Shown here piece by piece: positions 46,136-57,768 of a DNA stretch of 64,000 nt. The position numbers and the translations under genes were made by a program. How positions within the stretch are numbered: the first letter of the stretch is position 1; the number at the start of each line of letters is the position of its first letter. The notes under the pieces are model-generated. The model had not been told where the DNA came from, did no database searches, and saw nothing but the letters and a program-made list of their open reading frames with translations. This DNA is from Rhizomicrobium sp. GTDB taxonomy: Bacteria; Pseudomonadota; Alphaproteobacteria; Micropepsales; Micropepsaceae. The DNA lies in contig JBBCHM010000001.1 of the NCBI GenBank assembly GCA_037200045.1, positions 62,001 through 126,000 of the forward strand, in the 5' to 3' direction.

Positions 46136-46509
46136 GCAAACACCAGAGTCAGGACCGAATCGGCGTGATCGGCCTGGGCCGCCAAGTCGCCGCTGTCGTC
46201 GCTGCCGCCGATCGCCGCCAGATTCTGCATCGCGGTGAACGTCACGCTCCAATGCTGGTTGGCCGCCATGGCGGTGATTGCGACGTCGCAGAGCGCCTGA
46301 GAGCCGGGAAGCGTTGCCGCCGCCCCGGGAAGCGGCGCGTCGATGTCGGAACGCGGATCGGTCGACAGCAGGATTTGCGGGGCGCCTGCCTGCGGCTTGA
46401 ACACGACCGACGTGGAGGTGTTGATTTGCGTGCCGGCGATGCGGACGTGCACGGTCACCGGTCCGCCGTCCGGATCGACCTTGACAATGACAGCTGGAAC
46501 AACGGTCAT
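46132..46509 (-). CDS. Hypothetical protein, 125 aa, upstream of the interrupted exported protein
   Basis: A small beta-rich protein (MTVVPAVIVKVDPDGGPVTV) without signal peptide. The stop overlaps the next gene's start by four bases, so the two are co-expressed. No family recognised; it may act with the exported protein. Confidence 0.6.
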   Translation of the reverse strand: MTVVPAVIVKVDPDGGPVTVHVRIAGTQINTSTSVVFKPQAGAPQILLSTDPRSDIDAPLPGAAATLPGSQALCDVAITAMAANQHWSVTFTAMQNLAAIGGSDDSGDLAAQADHADSVLTLVFA

Positions 46510-46689
46510 GTCGCCTCCTTCCGGCGCAGAACGTTGCGCGCGGTCTCCTTGTCGAGAATTTGGGCAGATGCCGGATTATTGACGGAAGATTTGTATTCGA
46601 GCCCCAGATTGAAGCATTCGCCTTTACGTTGTTCAGTTCAATTGCAATATTGCCTTGTCCACAACTATGTCGGCGCGGCCGGCCGATTG

Positions 46690-47349
46690 TCAGCCGATCA
46701 GCCCGCGCGCCAGCGCAGGTATCCGCCTGAAATCTCCCGTCACCGCGTCGCCGCCCAGCCTGTGCGCCGGCTCGGGCGTATAGCCATAGGACACGAGGAT
46801 GACCGGCGCCTTGGCGGCCCGCGCCGTCGCCACGTCGGTCACGCTGTCGCCGATCATGATGCCGCCCGCCGCGCCCAACTCGCGCACCACGTCATGGAAG
46901 ATGCGCGCGTCCGGCTTGACGTAGCTCATCCGCCCCGCGCCATAGATCACCGAAAAGAACCGGTCGAGCTTCAGCGCCTTCAGCAGCAGGTCGGCCATCT
47001 CCTGCGGCTTGTTGGTGAGCACGCCGAGATGGCGGTCCTCGCCCAGCAGGGTCTCCAGCGTCTCCTCGACCCCCGGAAAGGCCACGCTCTCGTCCGCGAT
47101 ATGCGCCCGGTAGTGCACCAGGAAACGGTCGACCAGTTCCGCCAGCCGCGCGTCCTCCACCGGTGCCCCGGTCGCCGCCATCGCCTGGCTGATCAGCGAG
47201 CGCGCCCCGAAGCCGACCATGTGCCGAAGCGTCGCCGGATCGACCTCGCGCCGCCCCTCCGAGCGCAGCACGGCGTTGGTGGCGCCGAGCAGGTCGGGGG
47301 CGGTGTCGACCAGGGTTCCGTCGAGGTCGAAGATCAGGGCGGTTTGCAT
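46690..47349 (-). CDS. gph: Phosphoglycolate phosphatase
   Basis: 219 residues, HAD family. Motif I is IFDLDGTLVDTAPDL with the nucleophile Asp, motif II LTNKPQEMAD, motif III lysine in VKPDARIF, motif IV IGDSVTDVATARAAK. It dephosphorylates 2-phosphoglycolate from oxidative and DNA-repair damage. It is divergent from glmU, a neighbourhood common in alphaproteobacteria. Confidence 0.9.
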   Translation of the reverse strand: MQTALIFDLDGTLVDTAPDLLGATNAVLRSEGRREVDPATLRHMVGFGARSLISQAMAATGAPVEDARLAELVDRFLVHYRAHIADESVAFPGVEETLETLLGEDRHLGVLTNKPQEMADLLLKALKLDRFFSVIYGAGRMSYVKPDARIFHDVVRELGAAGGIMIGDSVTDVATARAAKAPVILVSYGYTPEPAHRLGGDAVTGDFRRIPALARGLIG

Positions 47350-47439
47350 CGTTTACGATTCTGGCGGAAGAGTCCGGGCAATATAGCGTCGCAAATCGTC
47401 ACTTTGTCCTTTTTCTGAGGGCCGCTAAGGGAATCCGCC

Positions 47440-48786
47440 ATGGCGAGAGCAGCCGTCATTCTGGCAGCGGGGCAGGGCACGCGGATGAAATCCGCCAAGC
47501 CCAAGGTGCTGCACGCCGTCGCCGGCCTTCCCATCCTCGGCCATGTCATGGCCGCGATCCGCGCCGCCGGCGTGGAGCGCATCGTCGTCGTCAGCGCGCC
47601 GAACATGGATAGCCTGCGCGGCTATGTCTCCAGTCTTGGCGGGGAGAACGCGATCCAGGACAAGCCGCTCGGAACCGGCCACGCCGCGCTGGCGGCGGCC
47701 AGCGTGCTCGGCCGGTTCGACGGCGCGCTCCTGGTCAACAATGGCGACATGCCGCTGGCGCGGCCGGCGATGATGGAGGAAACGCTAGCCTCGGCGGAGA
47801 AGACGGGTCTCTCGCTCGTCGCCTTCCGCTCCAAGGATCCGGCGCAATATGGCCGTGTCATCCGCAACGCCGACGGCACGCTCGACCGCATCGTGGAATT
47901 CAAGGACGCGACGGCGGCCGAGCGCGCCATCGATCTGTGCTGCGCCGGCACTTATGCGGCGGCCGACGCGCGGAAATTCTTCGCCTGGGCGGGGCGGCTC
48001 TCCAACGACAACGCCCAGAAGGAATATTACATCCCAGAAGTCCCGCTGATCGCGAAAGCCGACGGCGTCGCCTGCGCCATCACGCTGGCCGACGAGATCG
48101 ACGTCATGGGCGTCAACTCCCGCGCCGAGCTGGCCGACGCCGAACGCGCCATGCAGAACCGCCTGCGGTCCCGCGCGCTGGCCGCCGGCGTCGGCATGAC
48201 GGCGCCGGAAACGGTGTTCCTCTCCCACGACACGGTGCTGGAGGCGGACGTGCATATCGGTCCATACGTCGTGTTCGGCCCCGGCGTGCGGATCGAGAGC
48301 GGGGCGGAGATCAAATCGCATTCCCATCTCGAAGGCGCCCATGTCGGACGCGACGCGCTGATCGGTCCCTATGCGCGCCTGCGCCCCGGCGCGCGGATCG
48401 AGGACGACGTCCATATCGGCAATTTCGTCGAGGTGAAGAACGCGACGATTGAAAAAGGCGCCAAGGCGAACCACCTGACCTATCTCGGCGACGCGCGGGT
48501 CGGCGCGGGCGCGAACATCGGCGCCGGCACCATCACCTGCAACTATGACGGCTTCGACAAGCACCACACCGACATCGGCGCGGGCGCCTTCATCGGCTCC
48601 AATTCCGCGCTGGTGGCGCCGGTCTCGATCGCCGACGGCACCTATATCGGCGCCGGCTCGGTGATCACCAAGTCGACGGCGAAGGACAGTCTGGCGGTGA
48701 CCCGCGCCGAGCAGAAGGAAATCCCGGGCTGGGCGGAGAAGTTCCGCACAAGGAAGAAGGCCGAGAAGGCCGCCAAGAAGAAATAG
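47440..48786 (+). CDS. glmU: Bifunctional N-acetylglucosamine-1-phosphate uridyltransferase/glucosamine-1-phosphate acetyltransferase
   Basis: 448 residues. The N-terminal uridyltransferase has LAAGQGTRMKSAKPKVLH, and the C-terminal left-handed beta-helix acetyltransferase has hexapeptide repeats and LTYLGDARVGAGANIGAGT followed by CNYDG. It makes UDP-GlcNAc for peptidoglycan and lipid A. The C-terminus is very lysine-rich. It is followed by glmS after about 59 bases, so the pair supplies and uses glucosamine phosphate. Confidence 0.97.
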   Translation: MARAAVILAAGQGTRMKSAKPKVLHAVAGLPILGHVMAAIRAAGVERIVVVSAPNMDSLRGYVSSLGGENAIQDKPLGTGHAALAAASVLGRFDGALLVNNGDMPLARPAMMEETLASAEKTGLSLVAFRSKDPAQYGRVIRNADGTLDRIVEFKDATAAERAIDLCCAGTYAAADARKFFAWAGRLSNDNAQKEYYIPEVPLIAKADGVACAITLADEIDVMGVNSRAELADAERAMQNRLRSRALAAGVGMTAPETVFLSHDTVLEADVHIGPYVVFGPGVRIESGAEIKSHSHLEGAHVGRDALIGPYARLRPGARIEDDVHIGNFVEVKNATIEKGAKANHLTYLGDARVGAGANIGAGTITCNYDGFDKHHTDIGAGAFIGSNSALVAPVSIADGTYIGAGSVITKSTAKDSLAVTRAEQKEIPGWAEKFRTRKKAEKAAKKK

Positions 48787-48845
48787 CGTTCAGAAGCGGT
48801 TCAGGATCGTTCGTCTAGGAACGGTTTCTGCGAAAGGATTTGAGT

Positions 48846-50661
<1,816 letters not shown>

Positions 50662-50675
<14 letters not shown>

Positions 50676-51783
50676 GCCAGCCGAATTTCGCGATGGGTAC
50701 GCGTTGCGCCCTGCCGAGCGCCAGGTCCGCGAGCACCTCGCCGATCGCCGGCGCGAATTTGAAGCCGTGGCCCGAAAGCCCCGCGCCGATCACGATCCGG
50801 CGGTCGCGTGGATGGCGCGCCAGGATGAAGCGCTCATCTTTGGCCATCGGATACATGCAGACCTCGGAGCGCAGCCGCTTGCCCAGCCCCGGCATCAGGC
50901 GCCGCGCCAGCGGCGCAATCGCATCGATATCGGTTTTCGTCACGCGGCGATCCAGCGCGTCCGGCGTCGCGATGACCTGCACGCTGACATGCTCGGCGAC
51001 CTTCACCTCGCCTTTGGCGTTGGCCGGAAAGCCGTAGATCATCTGCCCGTCCTCCGTGCCGATGGCGAACGGCGCAAAGCCGCGCCGGCGCGTGAACCGC
51101 CGCTCCGGATCGGCGAACCAGTGCAGCACCCGCCGCTCGACGAAGGTGGCGGGCTTCAGCTCCGGCAGCAATTCGCCGATCCACGCCCCCGTGGCGACGA
51201 CCACGCGATCCGCCACGATGTCGCCGCGCGTCGTGCGGACGACGACCCGCTTGCCCGACCGGTCGATGGTTTCGCACGCGCGGTTCTTGAAGACGGTGGC
51301 GCCACGCCGCCGCGCTTCCTTCAGGAACGTCGCGATGGCGCGCTCGGGATAGACGAAGCCGCCGCCGCTCTCGCGAACCCGCCGCCAGTCGTCCGGCAGG
51401 TCGAACCATGCCTCCAGCCCGCGCGCCGGCGTCAGTCGCACCTGTTTGGCGTCCGCCGCGTCCAGCGTGCCGCGGATGAAGGGATTGCCGTCCGGCCCGG
51501 CATAGACGACGCCGGTCTGCTCGAACAGCTTGACCCCGCCCCGCCGCTCCGCCGCCTTCCACAGCGTGACGGCGCGCTTGACCAGCGGTACATAGAACGG
51601 CCCCTCGGCGTAAGCGGTGCGCAGCAGCCGCGTCTCGCCATGCGAACTGCCCAGCGCATGCGGCGGATCGAACCGGTCGATCCCGACGGCGCGCACGCCG
51701 GCCCGCGCCAGCGCATTCAGCGCCGCGCTTCCGGCGGCGCCCAGGCCGATGACGGCGATGTCGTAGTCCCTATGACGCTGCAT
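50662..51783 (-). CDS. FAD-dependent amine oxidase, sarcosine/N-methyltryptophan oxidase type
   Basis: 373 residues, DAO family. N-terminal dinucleotide fold IAVIGLGAAGSAALNALARA and IDRFDPPHALGSSHGETRLL are typical of monomeric sarcosine oxidase/SolA; the C-terminal GLSGHGFKFAPAIGE closes the FAD site. It oxidises N-methyl amino acids with O2. Substrate not assigned. ATG at 51783 is chosen since the fold starts there. It converges on glmS with a 14-base overlap. Confidence 0.85.
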
Positions 51784-51831
51784 TTTCCGGTTTCGTGGAC
51801 AGACAACCCATCCAAACGCTATATTCCGCCT

Positions 51832-52101
51832 ATGTCTACGCACAGCATCGCCGAGGCCAAGGACAAGCTCTCCGAGTTGATCGACCGCGCCCGCAAGGGC
51901 GAGGACGTCGTCATCACGCAGGACGGCGAGGTCGTGGCACAGATCAAGCCCGTGGCTTCGTCGGCGGTGTCCATTGCCGAGCGCCGGATCACGGCGGAAG
52001 ACGTGGCGTGGCTCGACAGCCATCGGGTCGGCGGCAAGATGCCGAAGGAAGACGCCGGCACGTTCGTTTCGCGCATGCGCGACGAGGAATGGGCGCGTTG
52101 A
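51832..52101 (+). CDS. Phd/YefM-type antitoxin, 89 aa
   Basis: MSTHSIAEAKDKLSELIDRA and GEDVVITQDGEVVAQIKPV are the Phd/YefM DNA-binding N-terminal pattern; the C-terminal tail (FVSRMRDEEWAR) would bind a PIN toxin. Its stop overlaps the toxin gene start. The antitoxin is intact although the toxin frame is broken. Confidence 0.88.
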   Translation: MSTHSIAEAKDKLSELIDRARKGEDVVITQDGEVVAQIKPVASSAVSIAERRITAEDVAWLDSHRVGGKMPKEDAGTFVSRMRDEEWAR

Positions 52102-52520
52102 GCGTCTACCTCGACACCAGTGTCATTGTGCCGCTTTTTCTGCCAGATCCGTTCATCGCGCGCGTGCGGTCCTTTTTGTCCACCGGGCCGTCCGGCTTGA
52201 TCGTGGGCGTTTTGCCTCGGCCGAATTTGCCTCCGTTGTCGGCATTCGGCTACGCGTGAAGCTGTCGACCGAGGCTGAATCGCGAAGCGCATTCGCCAAT
52301 TTCGATGATTGGGTGCGGCGGAAGACGACCGTGGTCGAGATGGACCACTCCAACTTGATTGACGCAGCCGCGATGCTGCGCCGCCTCGATCTAACCTTGC
52401 GGACGCCGGACGCCATTCACCTCGCCATCGCCCAGCGCCTCGGCGCCGAGCTCGCGACCTTCGACCAGCGCATGGCCGATTGCGCCCCGCACCCTGGGAA
52501 TCCCCGTCGCCGCCCTGTGA
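52096..52520 (+). pseudogene. VapC-like PIN toxin gene with two frameshifts
   Basis: The first phase reads LSVYLDTSVIVPLFLPDPFI (PIN strand 1 with the metal-binding Asp) to about 52185. A second phase takes over with GRFASAEFASVVGIRLRV and continues to TPDAIHLAIAQRLGAELATF and DQRMAD. A third phase near 52490 restores the usual end RTLGIPVAAL and a TGA at 52518-52520. All PIN acidic motifs are present across phases. As sequenced no full toxin is made; sequencing errors should be excluded. Confidence 0.75.
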
Positions 52521-52551
52521 CGAACGCGCCGGCCTTCGCTAGACTGTCTCC

Positions 52552-53259
52552 ATGACCGCCGATCCTTCCGCCCTCAAACGCGCCGCCGCCGCCAAGGCCC
52601 TCGAATATGTCCGGCCGGGCATGAAGCTCGGCCTCGGCACCGGCTCCACCGCCGAGATATTCCTCGAACTTCTCGCGCCCCGCATACGCGGCGGGCTCGA
52701 TGTGATCGGCGCGCCGACCTCGGAGAAGACCGCCGCCAAGGCCCGCGCCCTCGGCATCCCGCTCGCCGCGCTCGACGATCTTGCGCCGCTCGACCTCACC
52801 GTCGACGGCGCCGACGAGGCCGACCGTGAACTGACCCTCATCAAGGGCGGCGGCGGCGCGCTGCTTCGCGAGAAGATCGTCGCCGCCTCGTCGAAGCGCA
52901 TGGTGGTCATCGCCGACGACAGCAAGCTCGTCGCCCGCCTCGGCAGGTTCCCGCTGCCGGTCGAGGTCCTCGAATTCGGCCACAAGACCACCGCTGCGCG
53001 CATCGCCGCCGCGTCCGCCGCGCTCGGCTACGCTGACGTCCCGATCGCGCTGCGCAGCCGCGACGGCGCCGCGGTGCGCAGCGATTCCGGCAACGTGCTC
53101 TATGACTGCGCGTTCGGCGCCATCACCTCGGCCGCGAAGCTGGCCCAGGCGCTGGCCGACATCCCCGGCGTGGTCGAGCACGGGCTCTTCGTCGGGCTCG
53201 CCACCACGCTGCTCGTCGCCCATCCCGGCGAAGTCGAGGTCATTGAACGCGGAAAATGA
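52552..53259 (+). CDS. rpiA: Ribose-5-phosphate isomerase A
   Basis: 235 residues. GLGTGSTAEIFLELLA, LTVDGADEADRELTLIKGGG followed by GALLREKI are the RpiA signatures. It interconverts ribose-5-P and ribulose-5-P in the pentose phosphate pathway. The neighbouring gor uses NADPH from the same pathway. It converges on the lipoprotein hydrolase with a 20-base overlap. Confidence 0.96.
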   Translation: MTADPSALKRAAAAKALEYVRPGMKLGLGTGSTAEIFLELLAPRIRGGLDVIGAPTSEKTAAKARALGIPLAALDDLAPLDLTVDGADEADRELTLIKGGGGALLREKIVAASSKRMVVIADDSKLVARLGRFPLPVEVLEFGHKTTAARIAAASAALGYADVPIALRSRDGAAVRSDSGNVLYDCAFGAITSAAKLAQALADIPGVVEHGLFVGLATTLLVAHPGEVEVIERGK

Positions 53260-54433
53260 GCGGCCACAGCGCGCGCAGCAGCCGCGTCTGGGTATCCGGT
53301 CCCCGATCCTTCGCCACTCGCAGCACATAGTGCTTGTCGCCGCAGCCCGGCGTGGCGCAGGAAAGCGTCGGCCCGCCCAGCGCGTCGGCGGCGGCGCGGC
53401 GCTCGATCGGCAGCCCCGACAAGACCCACATCATGTCGTCCATCATCTCATAGGAGAGGACGAAATATCCGTGCCCGAACGGATCGCCCGGCGCCGCGCT
53501 GGCGTCGACGATATCGACCTTTCCGTCCTTCAGATATTGTAGGTCGCGCTCCGGCACGCGGCCGGCGCGCGGGATGCCGCCATGCACGCCCTCCGACGTC
53601 ACCAGGATCAGGTCATTATCCGAGGCATAGACCGTCGCGCGCATCACGCAAGGCGCGCCCTTCGCCAGCAGGTGCCCGAAATCGTCATTGTCGTGCTCGG
53701 CGCTCACGTCCGGCGCCACCAGCAGGAGCTCGTCGGCCACCGGCACGGCCCGCCGGTTGCACAAGGCCGCCAGCGCCGTCAGCGTCACCCGCGCCCCCAT
53801 CGAATGCGCCACGACATCGACCTTCAGCCCCGCCGCGTTCAGCGCGCGCAACGCCTCGATCAGTTCCGGCACCGCATAGCCACTGCGCTCGATGTCGGCG
53901 GCATAGCGGTCGAACTTACCCTCGCTCGACCACGAGAACGCCGCGACCGCGCAGTGCCATTGCGTGTCCGTCGCGAGCTGCCCAACCCGTAGGATGGCCG
54001 TGTTGAAGGTCTGGTTATAGCCGTGCACGAACAGCAGCACCCGGCCGCAGCCGCGCGCCCGCGCCGCCACGGCCTCAGCGAATCCGTCCATGTCGGTCTT
54101 GACGTCGCAGGCGATGGGCGGCTGCGCCAGCGTCGCCTTGGGCCAGCGCGGCGTCTGGCCCAAGACGAAGGCGCCGGGGACTTCGAGCTCGGCCACCCCG
54201 CAATGGATCGCCGCGTCCCAGTGCAGTCCATAGCCCAGCGCGCTCCCATCCGCCTGCCGGTCGGTCGCGAAGACCACGGCCTGCCGCGTCACCGTGTTCG
54301 GCGGCTGGGTCCAGACCGAGCGGATATCGTCATGCCTAAGCGAATCGGACAGCGTGCAGCCGCCGAGCGACACCCCGGCGCAGAACAGGCCCGCGCATAG
54401 CCGTATTGCGGCGCGCATCCCTCCCTGTCGCAT
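53240..54433 (-). CDS. Alpha/beta hydrolase lipoprotein (DUF900 family)
   Basis: 397 residues from ATG at 54433 (or 54418). The N-terminal signal has a lipobox LGGC, so it is likely lipid-anchored. VLLFVHGYNQTFNTA is the oxyanion loop and VVAHSMGARVTL holds the nucleophile serine, as in DUF900 esterases. Substrate unknown. It is divergent from gor. Confidence 0.8.
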   Translation of the reverse strand: MRQGGMRAAIRLCAGLFCAGVSLGGCTLSDSLRHDDIRSVWTQPPNTVTRQAVVFATDRQADGSALGYGLHWDAAIHCGVAELEVPGAFVLGQTPRWPKATLAQPPIACDVKTDMDGFAEAVAARARGCGRVLLFVHGYNQTFNTAILRVGQLATDTQWHCAVAAFSWSSEGKFDRYAADIERSGYAVPELIEALRALNAAGLKVDVVAHSMGARVTLTALAALCNRRAVPVADELLLVAPDVSAEHDNDDFGHLLAKGAPCVMRATVYASDNDLILVTSEGVHGGIPRAGRVPERDLQYLKDGKVDIVDASAAPGDPFGHGYFVLSYEMMDDMMWVLSGLPIERRAAADALGGPTLSCATPGCGDKHYVLRVAKDRGPDTQTRLLRALWPLIFRVQ

Positions 54434-54509
54434 GCTAATTTGGCCCCCATATCGGGTTCGGATAAACCCGTCCCCGCGACGCCCGCAAGGCAGACCATAA
54501 GGCAGGCAC

Positions 54510-55907
54510 ATGGCACAATACGACTACGACCTTTTCGTGATCGGCGGCGGCTCTGGCGGCGTGCGCGCCAGCCGCATGGCGGCGCTCGGCGGCGCCCGCG
54601 TGGCGCTGGCCGAGGAATGGCGCATGGGGGGCACCTGCGTGATCCGCGGCTGCATCCCCAAGAAGCTGTTCGTCTATGCCGCGCAATTCCACGAGGATTT
54701 CGAGGATTCCGCCGCCTATGGCTGGACCATCGGCACGCCGAAATTCGACTGGCCGACGCTGATCGCCAACAAGGACAAGGAGATCGCCCGGCTGGAGGCG
54801 ATCTACACGCGGAACGTCAAGGCCGCCGGCGTGACCATCTTCCAGGACCGTGCGGTGTTCGAGGACGCGCACACCATCCGCCTCCTCAACGACGACCGCC
54901 GCGTCACCGCCGACAAGATCCTGATCGCCACCGGCAACCGCCCGACCCGCGAGCTCGGCACCACGCATATGATCCCCGGCGGCAATCTCTGCATCACGTC
55001 GGACGAGGCGTTCCACCTGGAGCAATTGCCCAAGCGCATCCTGATCGCCGGCGGCGGCTATATCGCGCTGGAATTCGCCCACATCTTCCACGGCCTGGGC
55101 TCGAAGGTCTCGCTGCTCTATCGCGGCCGGAAGGTGCTGCGCGGCTTCGACGAGGACATCCGCGACGCGCTCGCCGAATCGATGGTGACCAAGGGCCTGC
55201 ATGTCGCGCTGGGCTGCGAGTTCACCAAGATCGAGCGGCGCAATGGCTGCCTGCACGCCGAGACCAACAAGGGCGACGTGATCGAGTGCGACGAGATCAT
55301 GCTCGCCATCGGCCGCGCCCCCAACACCGATGCGCTGCATGTCGCGAAGGCAGGCGTCGAGCTCGGCAGGCGCGGCGAGGTCCTGGTCGACCACTATTCG
55401 AAGACCAGCGCCGACAACATCTACGCCATCGGCGACGTGACCGACCGCATCCAGTTGACGCCCGTCGCGATCCACGAGGCGATGTGCTTCGTGAAGACCG
55501 TGTTCGGCGGCGTCCCGACGCCGGTCGACCACCAGAATATTCCCACCGCCGTCTTCACCACGCCGGAGATCGGCGTCGTCGGCATGACCGAGGTGACGGC
55601 GCTGGGCCTCGGCCACAGCATCGATGTCTACAAATCGGTGTTCCGCCCCTTGAAGCACACGCTGAGCGGCCGTGACGCGCGCACGACGTTCAAGCTGATT
55701 GTGGATTCGAAGACGGACAAGGTGCTGGGCTGCCACATCTTCGGCGACCACGCCGCCGAGATCATCCAGATCGTCGCCGTCTGCGTGAAGATCGGCGCGA
55801 CCAAGGCGCAGTTCGATTCGACGATCGCCTTGCATCCGACGGCCGCCGAGGAACTGGTGACGATGCGCACGAAGAGCTACAGCAAGACGCCGGCTGACCT
55901 CGATTAA
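54510..55907 (+). CDS. gor: Glutathione-disulfide reductase
   Basis: 465 residues. FAD-binding FVIGGGSGGVRASRMAA, redox-active pair in GGTCVIRGCIPKKL, NADPH site AGGGYIALEFAHIF, and C-terminal HPTAAEELVTMR with the catalytic His. The CVIRGC spacing sequence is the plant/alphaproteobacterial variant. It reduces GSSG with NADPH. Confidence 0.95.
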   Translation: MAQYDYDLFVIGGGSGGVRASRMAALGGARVALAEEWRMGGTCVIRGCIPKKLFVYAAQFHEDFEDSAAYGWTIGTPKFDWPTLIANKDKEIARLEAIYTRNVKAAGVTIFQDRAVFEDAHTIRLLNDDRRVTADKILIATGNRPTRELGTTHMIPGGNLCITSDEAFHLEQLPKRILIAGGGYIALEFAHIFHGLGSKVSLLYRGRKVLRGFDEDIRDALAESMVTKGLHVALGCEFTKIERRNGCLHAETNKGDVIECDEIMLAIGRAPNTDALHVAKAGVELGRRGEVLVDHYSKTSADNIYAIGDVTDRIQLTPVAIHEAMCFVKTVFGGVPTPVDHQNIPTAVFTTPEIGVVGMTEVTALGLGHSIDVYKSVFRPLKHTLSGRDARTTFKLIVDSKTDKVLGCHIFGDHAAEIIQIVAVCVKIGATKAQFDSTIALHPTAAEELVTMRTKSYSKTPADLD

Positions 55908-55917
55908 AAATTAAAGG

Positions 55918-56008
55918 TGTCATGCCCCGCGAATGCGGGGCACCCAGTTGACGCCTGCTCCGGCGGTACAAGTTTCACCTGGGTCCGCCGCATTCGCGGC
56001 GGATGACA
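55918..56008. repeat. Composite palindromic intergenic element
   Basis: A 91-base element with outer arms TGTCAT...ATGACA, next-inner ACCCAG/CTGGGT, and two internal perfect hairpins. One pairs TGCCCCGC with GCGGGGCA (55923-55942) and the other TCCGCCGC with GCGGCGGA (55984-56003), each around a 4-base loop. It resembles dispersed palindromic units of alphaproteobacteria and could act as a bidirectional RNA terminator after gor. Confidence 0.7.
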
Positions 56009-56063
56009 AGGGGTGAGTTGAACTTTAGCTTCGACCCAAGCAAAGCAAGAGTCAGGTGAGGCG

Positions 56064-57230
56064 ATGTTCTTGCGCAGCATGCTCCACATCGCATTCCTCG
56101 CCGCGATCACGGCGGCAAATGCGGCGCCGACCCCCTGCGTCACGCTCGCCGCCCAACTCGTCCCCTCCGCCGGTCCGGTCTTCCTCGCCAGCTACCCCGG
56201 CACCACGATCCGCGAACTGAAGGACGCCGCGTTTCTCTACGACAACGCCGCCGCGACCATCGCGCTGATCGGCTGCAACGATATCGCGCATGCCCGCCGC
56301 ATCGGCGACGCCATCCTGGCGGCGCAGGATGACGACCGTTTCTGGCACGACGGTCGCCTGCGCAACGCCTATCTCGCCGGCGCGCCCGCGAGCCCGGTGA
56401 AACTCGCCGGCTGGTGGGACGCCAAGCTCAACAAATGGGTCGAAGACCGCTACCAGGTCGGCAGCGACACGGGAAACCAGGCCTGGGCGATGCTGGCGCT
56501 GCTCGCCCTCGACCGCGCGACACATGATCCGCGCTATCGCGCCGGCGCGCGGCGGATCGGCGCGTGGCTGGAGCGCTGGCGCGACGCGCGCGGCCCCGGC
56601 GGTTTCATCGGCGGTGTGTTCGGCCATGAGCCCACGCCCGATTTGCTCACCTGGAAATCCACCGAGCACAACACCGATCTCGCCGCCGCCTTCCGCGCCC
56701 TGGCGCAAGCGAGCGGCGACGAGCATTGGCTGGCCGACGCGGCCGCCGCCGAGGCGATGGTGCGCGCGAGCTGGCTGGCCGATTGCCGCTGCTTCGCCGC
56801 CGGCACCGGCCTGGACGGCGCCACGCCCAACCGGTTCCTCGCGCTCGACGCTCAGGTCTTTCCGCTGCTCGCGCTGGACGACACGGCACGCTATCGCGCC
56901 GTTCCCGCCACGCTGCGCAAGCGTCTCGCGCGCGACGGCGGCTACGCCTACAGCGAAGCGCGCGCCGGCCTCTGGACTGAAGGCACTGCCCAGGCCGCGC
57001 TGTTGATGAGAGTTCTGCATCGCGACGCCGAAGCGGCGGCTCTCGATCGCGCCATCGCCGCGATGCGCATGCCCGATGGCGCCTACTACGCCGCCGACAC
57101 CGCGGCGCAAGCGACCGGCTTCATGCTCGACACCGATCCGACACAGCCGCGCGGATATTTCCACATCCCCGCGCTGGCGCCGCTCGCCTGGGCCGCGCTG
57201 GCGGAACGCGGGTTCAACCCGTTCCGCTGA
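56064..57230 (+). CDS. Exported protein, probably alpha/alpha-barrel glycosidase-like, 388 aa
   Basis: A signal peptide (MFLRSMLHIAFLAAITAANA) precedes a helical protein with repeated W/A-rich helices: GNQAWAMLALLALDRATHDP, TWKSTEHNTDLAAAFRALAQ, LWTEGTAQAALLMRVLH. Such repeats occur in six-hairpin glycosidase/methylaspartate-like toroids. Acidic residues (E in TEHNTD, E in WTEGTAQ) could be catalytic. Substrate unknown. Separate transcription unit. Confidence 0.65.
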   Translation: MFLRSMLHIAFLAAITAANAAPTPCVTLAAQLVPSAGPVFLASYPGTTIRELKDAAFLYDNAAATIALIGCNDIAHARRIGDAILAAQDDDRFWHDGRLRNAYLAGAPASPVKLAGWWDAKLNKWVEDRYQVGSDTGNQAWAMLALLALDRATHDPRYRAGARRIGAWLERWRDARGPGGFIGGVFGHEPTPDLLTWKSTEHNTDLAAAFRALAQASGDEHWLADAAAAEAMVRASWLADCRCFAAGTGLDGATPNRFLALDAQVFPLLALDDTARYRAVPATLRKRLARDGGYAYSEARAGLWTEGTAQAALLMRVLHRDAEAAALDRAIAAMRMPDGAYYAADTAAQATGFMLDTDPTQPRGYFHIPALAPLAWAALAERGFNPFR

Positions 57231-57237
57231 CGCGCGC

Positions 57238-57768
57238 CTACTTGAACGCCTTGCAATCGGTCGCGAGGATTCGCTTCAGGTTCTTCAGCAGGTCGTCGGT
57301 GCCGCGCGTATCCTGGATGCGGATATTGCTCACGCCCCAGCGGCGCGGCAGCGGCGCGTCCTGGTACAGCTTCATGTCATAATGGATCACGACCGGCTTC
57401 GGCCCGCCCTGCGAGAACATCGCGCGCACCGTCGCACGGTCCTTCGCCGGACTGCCCTCGAACGTCACGGCGAGGTTCCTGATCACCGGGTCCTGGGAAT
57501 CGCTCGGCCAGTCATAGTCGATGACCTCGCCGTCGCCGGAGCGCTGGCAGGTGTCGACACGTCCGATCAGCCGGCCGGTGTCGATGTCCCACGGTACCGT
57601 CTCGAAGAAGCTCTTGCGCTCGTTCGCGCCGTTGTCGTAGCCGGCATAGAGATATTGGATCAGCCCCACCACGCTGCGGACATCCTGCGGGCCGACAGCC
57701 GAAGCCGCGCCCGCCGGCGCGCCAAGCGACAGAAACACCAGTGCGGCGGCGACAAAGCGCGATCTCAT
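57238..57768 (-). CDS. Exported hypothetical protein, 176 aa
   Basis: A signal peptide (FVAAALVFLSLGAPAGAASA) and a beta-rich mature domain with KAFK-type end. No family recognised. It converges with the exported glycosidase-like gene. It probably folds in the periplasm. Confidence 0.65.
   Translation of the reverse strand: MRSRFVAAALVFLSLGAPAGAASAVGPQDVRSVVGLIQYLYAGYDNGANERKSFFETVPWDIDTGRLIGRVDTCQRSGDGEVIDYDWPSDSQDPVIRNLAVTFEGSPAKDRATVRAMFSQGGPKPVVIHYDMKLYQDAPLPRRWGVSNIRIQDTRGTDDLLKNLKRILATDCKAFK

Noticed and set aside
48787..48845. glmS ribozyme
   Set aside because: The leader is under 60 bases and shows no recognisable ribozyme core; such ribozymes are mainly in Gram-positive bacteria.
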